Of a DNA stretch of 8,806 nt, positions 1 through 5,960 are shown in pieces. The stretch is from Verrucomicrobiales bacterium. Its GTDB lineage: Bacteria > Verrucomicrobiota > Verrucomicrobiia > Verrucomicrobiales > DEV007. Position 1 is the first letter of the stretch, and the number at the start of each line of letters is the position of its first letter. Where the stretch lies: contig PAHQ01000078.1 of NCBI GenBank assembly GCA_002705125.1, forward strand, positions 22,224 through 31,029. Reading direction: 5' to 3'. A program made the position numbers and the translations under genes. The notes below the pieces were generated by a model that was given only the letters and a program-made list of their open reading frames with translations, did no database searches and had not been told where the DNA came from.

Positions 1-230
1 AAATTAAGTTTATAAGTATTACCATCTTTAGCTTTGTAATTCATTGTGACAGGATGCGATTTGATAGTAATACCTCTCTCCCTTTCAAGGTCCATAGAGT
101 CCAAAAGTTGATCTTGTTTTTCTCTTTCTGAAATCGTTTGAGTAAACTCCAGCAACCTATCAGACAATGTTGTTTTGCCATGATCAATGTGTGCAATTAT
201 CGAAAAATTTCTGGTCAGCTCAGTTACCAT
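1..230 (-). CDS. lepA: Elongation factor 4 (LepA), N-terminal part, cut by the window edge
   Basis: LepA is a ribosome-bound translational GTPase that remodels or back-translocates stalled ribosomes and helps 30S assembly. The visible 76 codons hold the start of the G domain. The P-loop AHIDHGKTT is at residues 13-21. The LepA-type stretch [15 protein letters not shown] follows at about residues 43-57, including the switch I region. [10 protein letters not shown], rather than the RGITI-A seen in EF-G, separates LepA from EF-G and BipA. The ATG is firmly placed because a TGA lies in frame two codons upstream. No Shine-Dalgarno is visible. A possible -10 (TATATT on the minus strand, 254-249) has no convincing -35. 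The rest of the gene, about 520 codons in the family, lies left of the window. It sits downstream of moaD on the same strand, 96 bases away, and probably has its own promoter. Confidence 0.95.
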   Translation of the reverse strand, partial: MVTELTRNFSIIAHIDHGKTTLSDRLLEFTQTISEREKQDQLLDSMDLERERGITIKSHPVTMNYKAKDGNTYKLN

Positions 231-281
231 ACTTCAGATTGAATTTTGAATATAATCTAGACATTGAATTAAAGATCCCCT

Positions 282-307
282 ACAGAGATGGCACGTTAGT
301 TCTCTGC
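282..307. other. Stem-loop between moaD and lepA
   Basis: ACAGAGA (282-288) can pair with TCTCTGC (301-307). This gives six Watson-Crick pairs and one terminal G-T, closing a 12-base loop. It lies just past the moaD stop on the minus strand and before lepA. No T-run follows on either strand, so it is not a standard intrinsic terminator. It could mark the 3' end of the hpt-moaD message or be chance. Confidence 0.25.
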
Positions 308-326
308 ACTCTAAAAGTAAAGAGGA

Positions 327-578
327 TCACCCTCCTTGTAAGGGTGGCATTAAGGCTAATATTTGACCCTCAACGACTTCAGTAGATCTTTCTACATAGT
401 TAAGATCCAAAGCTACAAGCATTTTAGTATCCCATTCTTTTAATTCTGGCCACTCTAAGTAAATCTGATCTAAAATTAATTTCACAGTGTATTTTCCATC
501 TGGAAGATTAAAATCACACTCTTTTTTACCAACAATTTCCTCTAAAAGTGAAAAAAAAAGAATTCTTACAGTCATCAT
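327..578 (-). CDS. moaD: MoaD, molybdopterin synthase small (sulfur carrier) subunit
   Basis: MoaD is a ubiquitin-fold sulfur carrier. Its C-terminal Gly-Gly is adenylated and thiocarboxylated, and with MoaE it turns cyclic pyranopterin monophosphate into molybdopterin in the cytoplasm. The 83-residue product has the right length. It starts with the strand MTVRILFFSLLEEIVG and ends with LMPPLQGG, the flexible tail with the essential terminal GG. It begins 4 bases after the hpt stop, so translational coupling is likely. Two consecutive ATG codons (576-578 and 573-575) could serve as start. ThiS and other sulfur carriers share the fold, but the PP-x-x-GG tail and length favour MoaD. No moaE, moaA, moaC or moeB is in the window. 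Confidence 0.85.
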   Translation of the reverse strand: MMTVRILFFSLLEEIVGKKECDFNLPDGKYTVKLILDQIYLEWPELKEWDTKMLVALDLNYVERSTEVVEGQILALMPPLQGG

Positions 579-582
579 ATAT

Positions 583-1143
583 TCACTTACAAATCTTATC
601 TGATTTCAAAACTCCAATAGACGGTAAATCGCGATAATTTCCAAAAAAATCTAACCCATAACCAACCATAAAAACATCTTCAACGTTAGATCCAATATAA
701 TCTGGAACATAATCTATTTCACGTTTTTTATTTTTCATCAATAATGCTGCTGACCGAACACTAGATATCCCAGGAATCAAATTCAATTTGTTGACGACCC
801 GTCTCATGGTAGCCCCTGAATCAAAAATTTCATCAACTATCAAAACATCTCGATCTTTTAAAAGTGACATATCATCGTTAGAAATAAAAAAAACATCTTC
901 ACTTTGTACATCACCAGTATAACTATTAACTTTAATTGAATCAATTTGGCAGGACACTCTAAGAAGACGAATGAGGTCTACACTCATAAACAAACCACCA
1001 TTCATTATAGATAATATTGTTAGATTAAGATTTTGAAAATCTTTAGATATCTCATTAGCCATATCTACTAAAATATTATTTATCTCGTTTGGTGAAAGAA
1101 CCTCATGATCCAAATCCTCAACCCCATATTTTTTTTCAATCAT
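583..1143 (-). CDS. hpt: Hypoxanthine phosphoribosyltransferase
   Basis: This is a cytoplasmic purine salvage enzyme that joins hypoxanthine or guanine to PRPP to give IMP or GMP. In its 186 residues I see loop I as MNGG (47-50), and loop II as SYTG (74-77). The PRPP-binding signature VDEIFDSGATM (103-113) carries the acidic pair D104-E105. The C-terminal part GYGLDFFGNYRDLPSIGVLK (161-180) is typical of HPRT and contacts the base and metal. The start is supported by AGAGG 7 bases upstream. It is the first gene of a minus-strand pair with moaD and is divergent from pdxH across 37 bases, so its promoter probably reaches into the 5' end of pdxH. Xanthine- or guanine-preferring relatives cannot be excluded from sequence alone. 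Confidence 0.92.
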   Translation of the reverse strand: MIEKKYGVEDLDHEVLSPNEINNILVDMANEISKDFQNLNLTILSIMNGGLFMSVDLIRLLRVSCQIDSIKVNSYTGDVQSEDVFFISNDDMSLLKDRDVLIVDEIFDSGATMRRVVNKLNLIPGISSVRSAALLMKNKKREIDYVPDYIGSNVEDVFMVGYGLDFFGNYRDLPSIGVLKSDKICK

Positions 1144-1150
1144 CTATTAA

Positions 1151-1155
1151 CCTCT
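1151..1155 (-). promoter_or_regulatory. Shine-Dalgarno of hpt
   Basis: AGAGG on the minus strand, 7 bases before the hpt ATG. It fixes that start and is one of only two clear Shine-Dalgarno sites in the window. Confidence 0.6.
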
Positions 1156-1180
1156 GTAAAAAAATTCAATTTGACTCAAA

Positions 1181-1837
1181 ATGTCTGACAACTCGACTAT
1201 CAATAACATTCACAACTTGCGAATTTCTTATAAAAAAGCAAAATTAAAAATTGAAGATTTAGCATGTAAGCCGATTGAGCAATTCAAAACTTGGCTTGAA
1301 GATGCAATCAACTCAGAAACACTCGAACCTACTGCGATGTCATTAGCGACTGTAAGCGATTCAGGACAACCTTCCTTAAGAACAGTTTTGCTAAAAGGTA
1401 TTACCGAAAATGGTTTTATTTTCTATACAAACTATGAAAGCCGAAAGGGCAATGAAATCAATGAGAACAGCAAAGTGAGTCTTTGTTTTTTATGGAAAGA
1501 ACTTGAACGGCAGGTAACTATTAGAGGAAATGCAGAAAGGACATCACAAGAAACATCTAAACAGTATTTTAGTAGCCGTCCAAAAGGTCACCAAATTAGC
1601 GCTTGGGCTTCAACTCAAAGTGCAGAAATACCCAATAGACAATGGATGATCGATAGAGAAGAAAAAATAACTTCTAGATTTGCTTCAGAAGAAATCCCTT
1701 ATCCAGAATTTTGGGGCGGCTTCAATGTGGTGCCTAAGGAAGTTGAGTTTTGGCAAGGTCGTGAAAATCGATTTCACGATAGAGTTTTATATAAAATAGT
1801 AGCTGAAAATTGGATAAAGTTACGACTCAGCCCTTGA
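1181..1837 (+). CDS. pdxH: Pyridoxamine/pyridoxine 5'-phosphate oxidase
   Basis: PdxH is a cytoplasmic FMN-dependent enzyme that oxidises pyridoxine or pyridoxamine 5'-phosphate to pyridoxal 5'-phosphate. It is the last step of vitamin B6 synthesis and salvage. The 218 residues match the usual family length. FMN-binding segments are RTVLLKG (67-73), FYTNYESRKG (81-90) and RQVTIRG (110-116). The substrate and FMN region SSRPKGHQISAWASTQS is at 131-147. The C-terminal signature holds VEFWQGRENRFHDR (188-201) and ends in RLSP, the usual end of the family (R-L-x-P). The start gives the normal N-terminus (LRISYKKAKL at 13-22, like LRxxY in homologues). No Shine-Dalgarno is visible, and the ATG follows a small palindrome, TTTGACTCAAA (1170-1180). 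It is divergent from hpt and its stop lies 11 bases from the ispE stop. Confidence 0.97.
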   Translation: MSDNSTINNIHNLRISYKKAKLKIEDLACKPIEQFKTWLEDAINSETLEPTAMSLATVSDSGQPSLRTVLLKGITENGFIFYTNYESRKGNEINENSKVSLCFLWKELERQVTIRGNAERTSQETSKQYFSSRPKGHQISAWASTQSAEIPNRQWMIDREEKITSRFASEEIPYPEFWGGFNVVPKEVEFWQGRENRFHDRVLYKIVAENWIKLRLSP

Positions 1838-1850
1838 GCTGTAATTTTTT
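1828..1850 (+). terminator. Weak candidate terminator at the end of pdxH
   Basis: CAGC (1828-1831) and GCTG (1838-1841) can form a 4-bp stem over the pdxH stop codon. It is followed by TAATTTTTT (1842-1850). The stem is short, so this is only a suggestion. No better terminator exists between the convergent pdxH and ispE genes. Confidence 0.25.
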
Positions 1851-2700
1851 ATACCCCTTTTATTTCTACGATCTTAGTCCATAAACTTGATCCAAAATAC
1901 TCCTGCGCTCTTTTTACAATTTTTTGTGCAGCTAGTAAATCTACACAAACAGCAAACATAGTTGACCCTGAGCCTGACATTAGCGCTAATTCAGTCCCGT
2001 CAGACTCCAATAACCAAGATTTTATAGCAGGCAAAACCAAAAATTTCTTAAATACAGGCGCTTCCAAATCATTAATTACCTCACCCCAATCCGCTCTCTG
2101 AGCATCACATAACCCTTCGTATAGTTGATCCCCTTTAACCCAATTAGAATAAGCCCATGCGCTTGAAACCTCAAATGGAGGCTTAATCAAAACAATAGGT
2201 TTATTAGTTAAAACTCCTGAATAAGGAGTTATCTCATATCCTTTCCCTCTACAAAGAGATGGCTTAGAATTAACGAAGAAAGGTACATCACTACCTAATT
2301 CTGCAGCCATACTACCAAGCTTACCTAATGAAAGGGAAGATTTGAAAATACAGTTTAATGAACTAAGAGTTGCCGCAGCATCAGCACTCCCTCCCCCAAG
2401 ACCTGCTCCAATTGGTATATTCTTTTCCAGTTTAATATAACCCTCTATCTTAATATTTAATTCCTTTTCAATTAAAGCTACCGCTTTGATGATTAGATTA
2501 TCTTCACCGATGGACAATTCAGATACATTACAACTCATATTAAGCCCAGCATTCCCTTCTCTTACATCAAATCGCAATACATCATTAAGACCAGAGATAG
2601 GAACAATTAAAGATTCAATGTCATGAAAACCATCAATTCTCTTTCCAAGCACTTTAAGCCACAAATTTAATTTGGCTGGAGCAATTTGAGAATGTTTCAT
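1849..2700 (-). CDS. ispE: 4-diphosphocytidyl-2-C-methyl-D-erythritol kinase (IspE)
   Basis: IspE is an ATP-dependent GHMP-family kinase that phosphorylates the 2-hydroxyl of CDP-methylerythritol. This is the fourth step of the MEP route to IPP and DMAPP, in the cytoplasm. The 283 residues match the family. The N-terminal APAKLNLWLKVLGKR (7-21) carries catalytic Lys10. The glycine-rich ATP loop PIGAGLGGGSADAAATL is at 96-112. LGSDVPFF (135-142) carries catalytic Asp138. The C-terminal GHMP loop MSGSGSTMFA is at 241-250. All key residues are intact. No Shine-Dalgarno precedes the ATG. It diverges from the Dabb gene across 43 bases and converges on pdxH. Its product ultimately feeds the polyprenyl carrier recycled by UppP, encoded about 3.3 kb to the right. 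Confidence 0.97.
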   Translation of the reverse strand: MKHSQIAPAKLNLWLKVLGKRIDGFHDIESLIVPISGLNDVLRFDVREGNAGLNMSCNVSELSIGEDNLIIKAVALIEKELNIKIEGYIKLEKNIPIGAGLGGGSADAAATLSSLNCIFKSSLSLGKLGSMAAELGSDVPFFVNSKPSLCRGKGYEITPYSGVLTNKPIVLIKPPFEVSSAWAYSNWVKGDQLYEGLCDAQRADWGEVINDLEAPVFKKFLVLPAIKSWLLESDGTELALMSGSGSTMFAVCVDLLAAQKIVKRAQEYFGSSLWTKIVEIKGV

Positions 2701-2743
2701 AGCTTATAATAATAAAACCAAAATTAGTATAACCCAAAACTAA
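2701..2743. promoter_or_regulatory. Shared divergent promoter spacer between ispE and the Dabb gene
   Basis: These 43 bases must hold or adjoin both promoters. On the minus strand TTGGGT, 17 bases, then TATTAT is a possible ispE promoter, which would leave a leader of only a few bases. On the plus strand TAGTAT (2725-2730) lies 13 bases before the Dabb ATG and could be a -10. Neither gene has a Shine-Dalgarno here, so near-leaderless messages are possible. The boxes are weak in such AT-rich DNA. Confidence 0.3.
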
Positions 2744-3040
2744 ATGACCCATAACGTATATTTCTGGATAAAGGAAAATCAAAATCTCAAAGATTTTGAA
2801 ACACTGGCATTAAAACTAACTCAAATTGACATCGTAGAATCAGGCTCGTTGGGCAGAAATGCACCGACTCCTTCTAGAGAAGTTACCGATAAAAGCTTTA
2901 CTTATCATCTATCCCTAAATTTCCTTAACCTAGAAAACCATGATTTATATCAAAAACACCTAGCACATAAAGAATTTGTAACTAAGTGCAATGATATGTG
3001 GGAAAAGGTTCTGGTTTATGACTCAGAAAGCATCAATTAA
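2744..3040 (+). CDS. Dabb-family (stress-responsive alpha/beta barrel) small protein
   Basis: A 98-residue protein that matches my memory of the Dabb ferredoxin-like barrel family, whose members form homodimers. It opens with VYFWIKE (5-11). The middle holds the pattern SGSLGRNAPTPSREVTDKSF (33-52). The end has the family-like YQKHLAHKEFV (69-79) followed by W and VYD. There is no signal peptide or membrane segment, so it should be cytosolic. Family members range from plant stress proteins to polyketide cyclases and monooxygenase-like enzymes, and most bacterial ones have no known substrate. I do not assign a reaction. It is a single gene, divergent from ispE and 6 bases from the convergent pgeF stop. 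No Shine-Dalgarno is visible. Confidence 0.8.
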   Translation: MTHNVYFWIKENQNLKDFETLALKLTQIDIVESGSLGRNAPTPSREVTDKSFTYHLSLNFLNLENHDLYQKHLAHKEFVTKCNDMWEKVLVYDSESIN

Positions 3041-3046
3041 TAAAAC

Positions 3047-3706
3047 TCAATCCAAGCCAATCAGGCCCAACATTCTACCAGTAAAACCTTTCTCTATTCT
3101 GTAAGAGTAGAATTTCTCTAGGTCCAATGAGGTGCATTCGTTGGCATCAAATATAGATTGTTCAGGAACGCCAAGAGAAAGAGAGTCTTGAATAATAGTA
3201 TTCGCAAAATCAATTTCGTAGGCAGGAGGTCTAATACATGGACTAAGCTGGACTATTAAATCACTGGATATGATGCCTTGATCATTAAACTTTCTAATAG
3301 CTTTTTTTATAATTCCTAATTCACTTCCAACTTTTCCAGAGTGAACAATTGAGACACCTCGCCCGCGCCTGTCAGCAATTAAAACTGCACAGCAATCAGC
3401 AACAAAAACACCTAAAAGAACCCCTTTTTCAAAAGTGATTAAACCGTCAGCACCCGGTATCACATCATTAAAACCTCTAGACTTAGTAACATTAGCAACA
3501 AAATCCCCATGAATTTGTTCAGTGACACAAAGATCATCAGGAGTAAACCCTAATGAATATATCATATTCTCATGGTACGGTTTTAATCTATCTAGGGCCT
3601 CATTCTTATTACAATTCACGGGAACTTTATTATTTCTCAATACAAAGCCATGAGCAAGACCACGAATAGTTTTTAGTGACTTAAATTTTAATAATCCACC
3701 ATCCAT
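3047..3706 (-). CDS. pgeF: PgeF/YfiH-family protein (multicopper-like purine nucleosidase, 'laccase-domain')
   Basis: The family (YfiH, YlmD, LACC1), once called polyphenol oxidase, includes zinc-dependent purine nucleoside phosphorylases/adenosine deaminases and an enzyme that removes misplaced residues during peptidoglycan precursor synthesis. The 219 residues hold the three expected metal ligands: His66 in QIHG (64-67), Cys105 in VADCC (102-106) and His122 in VHSGKVG (121-127). Also present are GADGLIT (85-91), SPCIRPPAYEID (155-166) and TGR (209-211). The usual HAGWRG is replaced by HSGKVG, losing the Trp and Arg, a variant I associate with Verrucomicrobiota. It is a little shorter than typical (about 240). 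The ATG directly abuts the T-run of a hairpin, and no other ATG, GTG or TTG occurs in frame nearby before the conserved domain. GAGG, 8 bases upstream, is the likely Shine-Dalgarno and lies inside the hairpin. Confidence 0.87.
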   Translation of the reverse strand: MDGGLLKFKSLKTIRGLAHGFVLRNNKVPVNCNKNEALDRLKPYHENMIYSLGFTPDDLCVTEQIHGDFVANVTKSRGFNDVIPGADGLITFEKGVLLGVFVADCCAVLIADRRGRGVSIVHSGKVGSELGIIKKAIRKFNDQGIISSDLIVQLSPCIRPPAYEIDFANTIIQDSLSLGVPEQSIFDANECTSLDLEKFYSYRIEKGFTGRMLGLIGLD

Positions 3707-3739
3707 AAAAAAAGCCTCAGTCTAATCGACTGAGGCTTT
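3707..3739 (-). terminator. Intrinsic terminator of marR that covers the pgeF Shine-Dalgarno
   Basis: On the minus strand AAAGCCTCAGTC (3739-3728) and GACTGAGGCTTT (3722-3711) form a perfect 12-bp stem with a 5-base loop. Seven T residues run directly into the pgeF ATG. The stem begins 24 bases past the marR stop, as expected for its terminator. The descending arm contains GAGG, spaced 8 bases from the pgeF ATG. When folded, the hairpin would both end transcription from marR and hide the pgeF ribosome site. On the plus strand no T-run follows. Confidence 0.85.
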
Positions 3740-3763
3740 ATAAACAAAACTAATATAAAAATT

Positions 3764-4207
3764 CTATTCTGAAATTTTATTAGATGCCTCCATTACTGCA
3801 GATGTTATTCCATTATCCATTTCTGCCATGACTTCGACAAGGTTATCTATGATATCTTCTCTCATCTTATCGACTAGATCAATTCCCTTCCTAGTGATTT
3901 GAACCATAACTTTCCTTCTATCGTCTGAAGCATGCAATCGTTGTACATATCCAAGTTTTTCAAGTCGATCAACTAGACCAGTAGCAGCGGCAGTAGAATG
4001 ACCCATTTTTTGTGAAATATGAGTCATTGTTAAATAATCTTCTTTGGCTAAATACCCTAGAAGAAAAAATTGAGCGTATGAGACGTTCCCTTTATTTAAT
4101 TCCTTTGAAAGATTTAATAAAAAGGACCTCTGAGTGAACATAATGAAGTCAGCTAGTCTTCCAGCATCCTTCCTTACAGTTTGATTGTTTTCAGTTACAA
4201 TTTCCAT
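3764..4207 (-). CDS. MarR-family transcriptional regulator
   Basis: A 147-residue dimeric winged-helix regulator of the MarR family, whose members usually repress their own and neighbouring genes until a small ligand binds. The helix-turn-helix spans about residues 61-90 (from MTHISQKMGHSTAAAT to LVDRLEKLGYVQR). The wing is DDRRKVMVQIT (95-105) and is followed by KG, the standard family arrangement. Flanking N- and C-terminal helices would form the dimer interface. The ligand and target genes are not evident: it is followed by its own terminator and pgeF, and no transporter or efflux gene is adjacent. AAAG lies close to the ATG but no good Shine-Dalgarno is present. A strong promoter with overlapping inverted repeats lies upstream, suggesting autoregulation. 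Confidence 0.9.
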   Translation of the reverse strand: MEIVTENNQTVRKDAGRLADFIMFTQRSFLLNLSKELNKGNVSYAQFFLLGYLAKEDYLTMTHISQKMGHSTAAATGLVDRLEKLGYVQRLHASDDRRKVMVQITRKGIDLVDKMREDIIDNLVEVMAEMDNGITSAVMEASNKISE

Positions 4208-4218
4208 ATCTTTATATT

Positions 4219-4255
4219 TTTAATTATAGTAATTATTAATATTATACTAATTAAA
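4219..4255. promoter_or_regulatory. Candidate MarR operator: nested inverted repeats over the marR -10
   Basis: TTTAATTA (4219-4226) is inverted exactly as TAATTAAA (4248-4255). Nested inside, TAGTA (4227-4231) is inverted as TACTA (4245-4249). The right arms overlap the marR -10 and the spacer, and the left arms lie around and just past the expected start of transcription. A MarR dimer bound here would block the promoter. In DNA this AT-rich, repeats of this size can arise by chance. Confidence 0.3.
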
Positions 4256-4268
4256 GTATTTATGTCTA
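4241..4268 (-). promoter_or_regulatory. Sigma-70-type promoter of marR
   Basis: On the minus strand TAGACA (4268-4263, five of six matches to TTGACA), a 16-base spacer and a perfect TATAAT (4246-4241). Transcription would start near 4234, giving a leader of about 26 bases before the marR ATG at 4207. Confidence 0.55.
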
Positions 4269-4476
4269 ATATATTTTTTAAAAATTTCTAAAAATCTAAA
4301 ATATTAGCTTTTCCTTAATTAACTAATACCCAAATAATGAATAATATCAAATTTGTTTTTCATTTTTTTTAAAATTATCATTTTTGATAGTCCATATAGG
4401 GTGGAAATTTTAATATTTTTCCTCTGCTGATGATCGGAATCTTTTAAAAATTAGAATTTTTTAAAAAAACGGAAAT

Positions 4477-5685
4477 TTAAGGTAATAAGAAAGCTTTCAC
4501 CTCAGTCCCCTTAATCGATTTTGCTCGGGGTTCAAATCTTACAAATGCATTTGAATTACTCAGAGCTAAAATATTATTGGATCTTTGATTCCTATGACTC
4601 AGAAAAATCCCCTCTTCATTGATATTACCTAAAATGTAATTCACACGATTCTCGATATTTTGAATATCAGATCCAAGGTTCACCTTAGTCTCATCTAAAC
4701 CTAGAGATGATTTTAATGCCCCATTACGATATTGAATCGCCGGAAGTACAAATATAAGAAATCCGATATATGAAGAAACTGGATTACCAGGCAACGCAAA
4801 AACTTGGCATGAATCATTGAACCTTCCATAAAATATTGGCTTTGATGGCTTAACTCTTACCTTCCAAAAATCCTTAACTACCCCACATCCCTTAAGAACA
4901 CCATGCACATAATCTCTTTCCCCTACACTTATCCCACCAGATATTAGTAAAACATCTGTTTCCTCGATCATTTTTGAAATAATTCTTCTAAGTTTATCAC
5001 GATCATCATTAACAGATGTAAATAAATCAACCTCTATACCTTGGGCTTCAAGCAATGCTTTTAGCATATACTTATTTGAATCATAAATCTGATAATCATT
5101 TATTCCTTCATGCTCAATAGGCTGAATTTCATCACCTGTTGTAATAACCCCTACTCTTAATTTCTTACTAACTTCTAATTGATTTACTCCGTCTGAAATA
5201 AGTGTTCCTAAAAGCGATGGGTTAATTTTTTGGCCTTTTTTTCCAATCGTTTGGCCCTCACAAAAAACTTCACCCTTCTTTCTTATAAACTGTCCAATTT
5301 CAGGCGACTTATCTAATACCATTATACCGTCAACAATTCTTACCTCCTCCTGCATGACGACTGCATTAACTTCGACTGGAAGGTTAGATCCTGTAAAAAC
5401 ACGTACCGCTTCCCTCTCAGATATTATTCCCATAAAAGGTGACCCCGCAAAACTTTCACCTATTACTCTAAATTCTAATGATTCTATATTTCCTGCACGA
5501 ACTCCATAGCCATCTACAGCTGATTGATTTGCTTTTGGAAAATAATTGGAAGCCAATACGTCATTTAATAAATAATGGTTTTTCGCCCTCTCAATTGCTA
5601 CTCTATGGTGAATAGGTGCTGGGGTAGTTGATATGATTGTTTTTAATGCTTCTTCTTCTTCAATCATAATTCCATAATTTGACAT
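4477..5685 (-). CDS. moeA: MoeA, molybdopterin molybdenumtransferase
   Basis: MoeA inserts molybdate into adenylylated molybdopterin to form molybdenum cofactor in the cytoplasm. The 402 residues match the family (about 400-410). Visible motifs are QSAVDGYGVR (54-63, catalytic Asp58), VFTGSNLP (96-103) with the following VV-x-x-EE (109-114), and RKKGE (135-139). Further on are TTGDEI (182-187), the MoCF signature ISGGISVGERDYV (248-260) with the Asp of the active site, VKPSKPIFYG (278-287) and ALPGNP (297-302). The common KPGKP is KPSKP here, a mild change. The C-terminal beta-barrel domain IV occupies about 325-402. MSNYGIMIEE starts about where homologues do. No Shine-Dalgarno is seen. It stands alone between marR and the divergent tRNA gene, apart from moaD. 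Confidence 0.95.
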   Translation of the reverse strand: MSNYGIMIEEEEALKTIISTTPAPIHHRVAIERAKNHYLLNDVLASNYFPKANQSAVDGYGVRAGNIESLEFRVIGESFAGSPFMGIISEREAVRVFTGSNLPVEVNAVVMQEEVRIVDGIMVLDKSPEIGQFIRKKGEVFCEGQTIGKKGQKINPSLLGTLISDGVNQLEVSKKLRVGVITTGDEIQPIEHEGINDYQIYDSNKYMLKALLEAQGIEVDLFTSVNDDRDKLRRIISKMIEETDVLLISGGISVGERDYVHGVLKGCGVVKDFWKVRVKPSKPIFYGRFNDSCQVFALPGNPVSSYIGFLIFVLPAIQYRNGALKSSLGLDETKVNLGSDIQNIENRVNYILGNINEEGIFLSHRNQRSNNILALSNSNAFVRFEPRAKSIKGTEVKAFLLP

Positions 5686-5783
5686 CTAACTAAAGCCCAA
5701 GTCATTAGAAATAATGAAATCCTTATAGTGTTTATCATTATTTTAATATAGCTAATTATTGACGCACCGCTGAAGCTTTGTTT

Positions 5784-5811
5784 TAGTCACTAAAATCAAC
5801 CTCTTTATAAA
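5784..5811 (+). promoter_or_regulatory. Promoter of the tRNA-Ser gene
   Basis: TAGTCA (5784-5789), a 16-base spacer, then TATAAA (5806-5811). Transcription would start near 5818-5819, about 7 bases before the mature tRNA end, typical for a tRNA gene. The layout (TAG-x-CA, 16 bases, TATAA-x) resembles the marR promoter. The -35 lies inside the perfect palindrome TTTTAGTCACTAAAA (5781-5795). Confidence 0.5.
5785..5796 (+). repeat. 12-base direct repeat, copy 1
   Basis: AGTCACTAAAAT lies upstream of the tRNA gene inside its -35/spacer region. The identical 12-mer recurs at 5961-5972, just before the uppP start. Confidence 0.5.
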
Positions 5812-5825
5812 TTCTATCATACAAT

Positions 5826-5915
5826 GGTGAGATGGCTGAGTGGTCGAAAGCGCTTCTTTGCTAAAGAAGTGAACCTGAAAGGGTTCCGTGGGTTCGAATC
5901 CCACTCTCACCGCCA
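5826..5915 (+). tRNA. tRNA-Ser (anticodon GCU), CCA encoded
   Basis: A complete class II tRNA that reads AGC and AGU serine codons. The acceptor stem pairs GGTGAGA (5826-5832) with TCTCACC (5905-5911), followed by discriminator G (5912) and an encoded CCA (5913-5915). The anticodon stem is CTTCT/AGAAG with loop TTGCTAA, and the anticodon GCT is at 5860-5862. A long variable arm (GAACC paired with GGTTC) is diagnostic of serine tRNAs. The T arm is GTGGG-TTCGAAT-CCCAC. No terminator follows before uppP 60 bases downstream, so read-through into uppP is likely. Confidence 0.98.
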
Positions 5916-5960
5916 CTTTTAATCACTCACAAGATCTATCAGAATCATAGATACTTTAAA

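Larger units (their letters stand above)
4208..4476. other. Very AT-rich spacer between moeA and marR
   Basis: The longest gene-free stretch in the window (269 bases). Its left end holds the marR promoter and candidate operator. The remainder (about 4270-4476) has long A and T runs, including a T-run just past the moeA stop on the minus strand, but no GC-rich stem that would make a clear moeA terminator. A weak second promoter-like pair, TTGATA with TATTAG 16 bases on, occurs on the minus strand around 4330-4355. I see no RNA gene, riboswitch fold or convincing small gene. Confidence 0.5.

Noticed and set aside
167..385. A 72-codon plus-strand frame over the lepA start and moaD end
   Set aside because: It overlaps clearly conserved LepA and MoaD sequence on the other strand and has no recognisable content.
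1170..1180. Palindrome TTTGACTCAAA directly before the pdxH ATG
   Set aside because: It is only 5 bp per arm and AT-rich, with no second copy noticed, so chance is likely. It is mentioned in the pdxH entry.
4319..4363. A 14-codon minus-strand open frame in the moeA-marR spacer
   Set aside because: It is very short, has no Shine-Dalgarno and is made of AT-biased codons, so it is expected by chance. A leader peptide cannot be argued without conservation.
5686..5825. Possible molybdenum cofactor riboswitch upstream of moeA
   Set aside because: The 140 bases include the tRNA promoter and are AT-rich. I see no set of GC helices like the Moco riboswitch, and that element usually precedes moaA or transporter genes.
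5826..5915. tRNA-Ser as an integration site for a mobile element
   Set aside because: There is no integrase gene and no repeat of the tRNA 3' end nearby. The flanking 12-mers do not match tRNA sequence.
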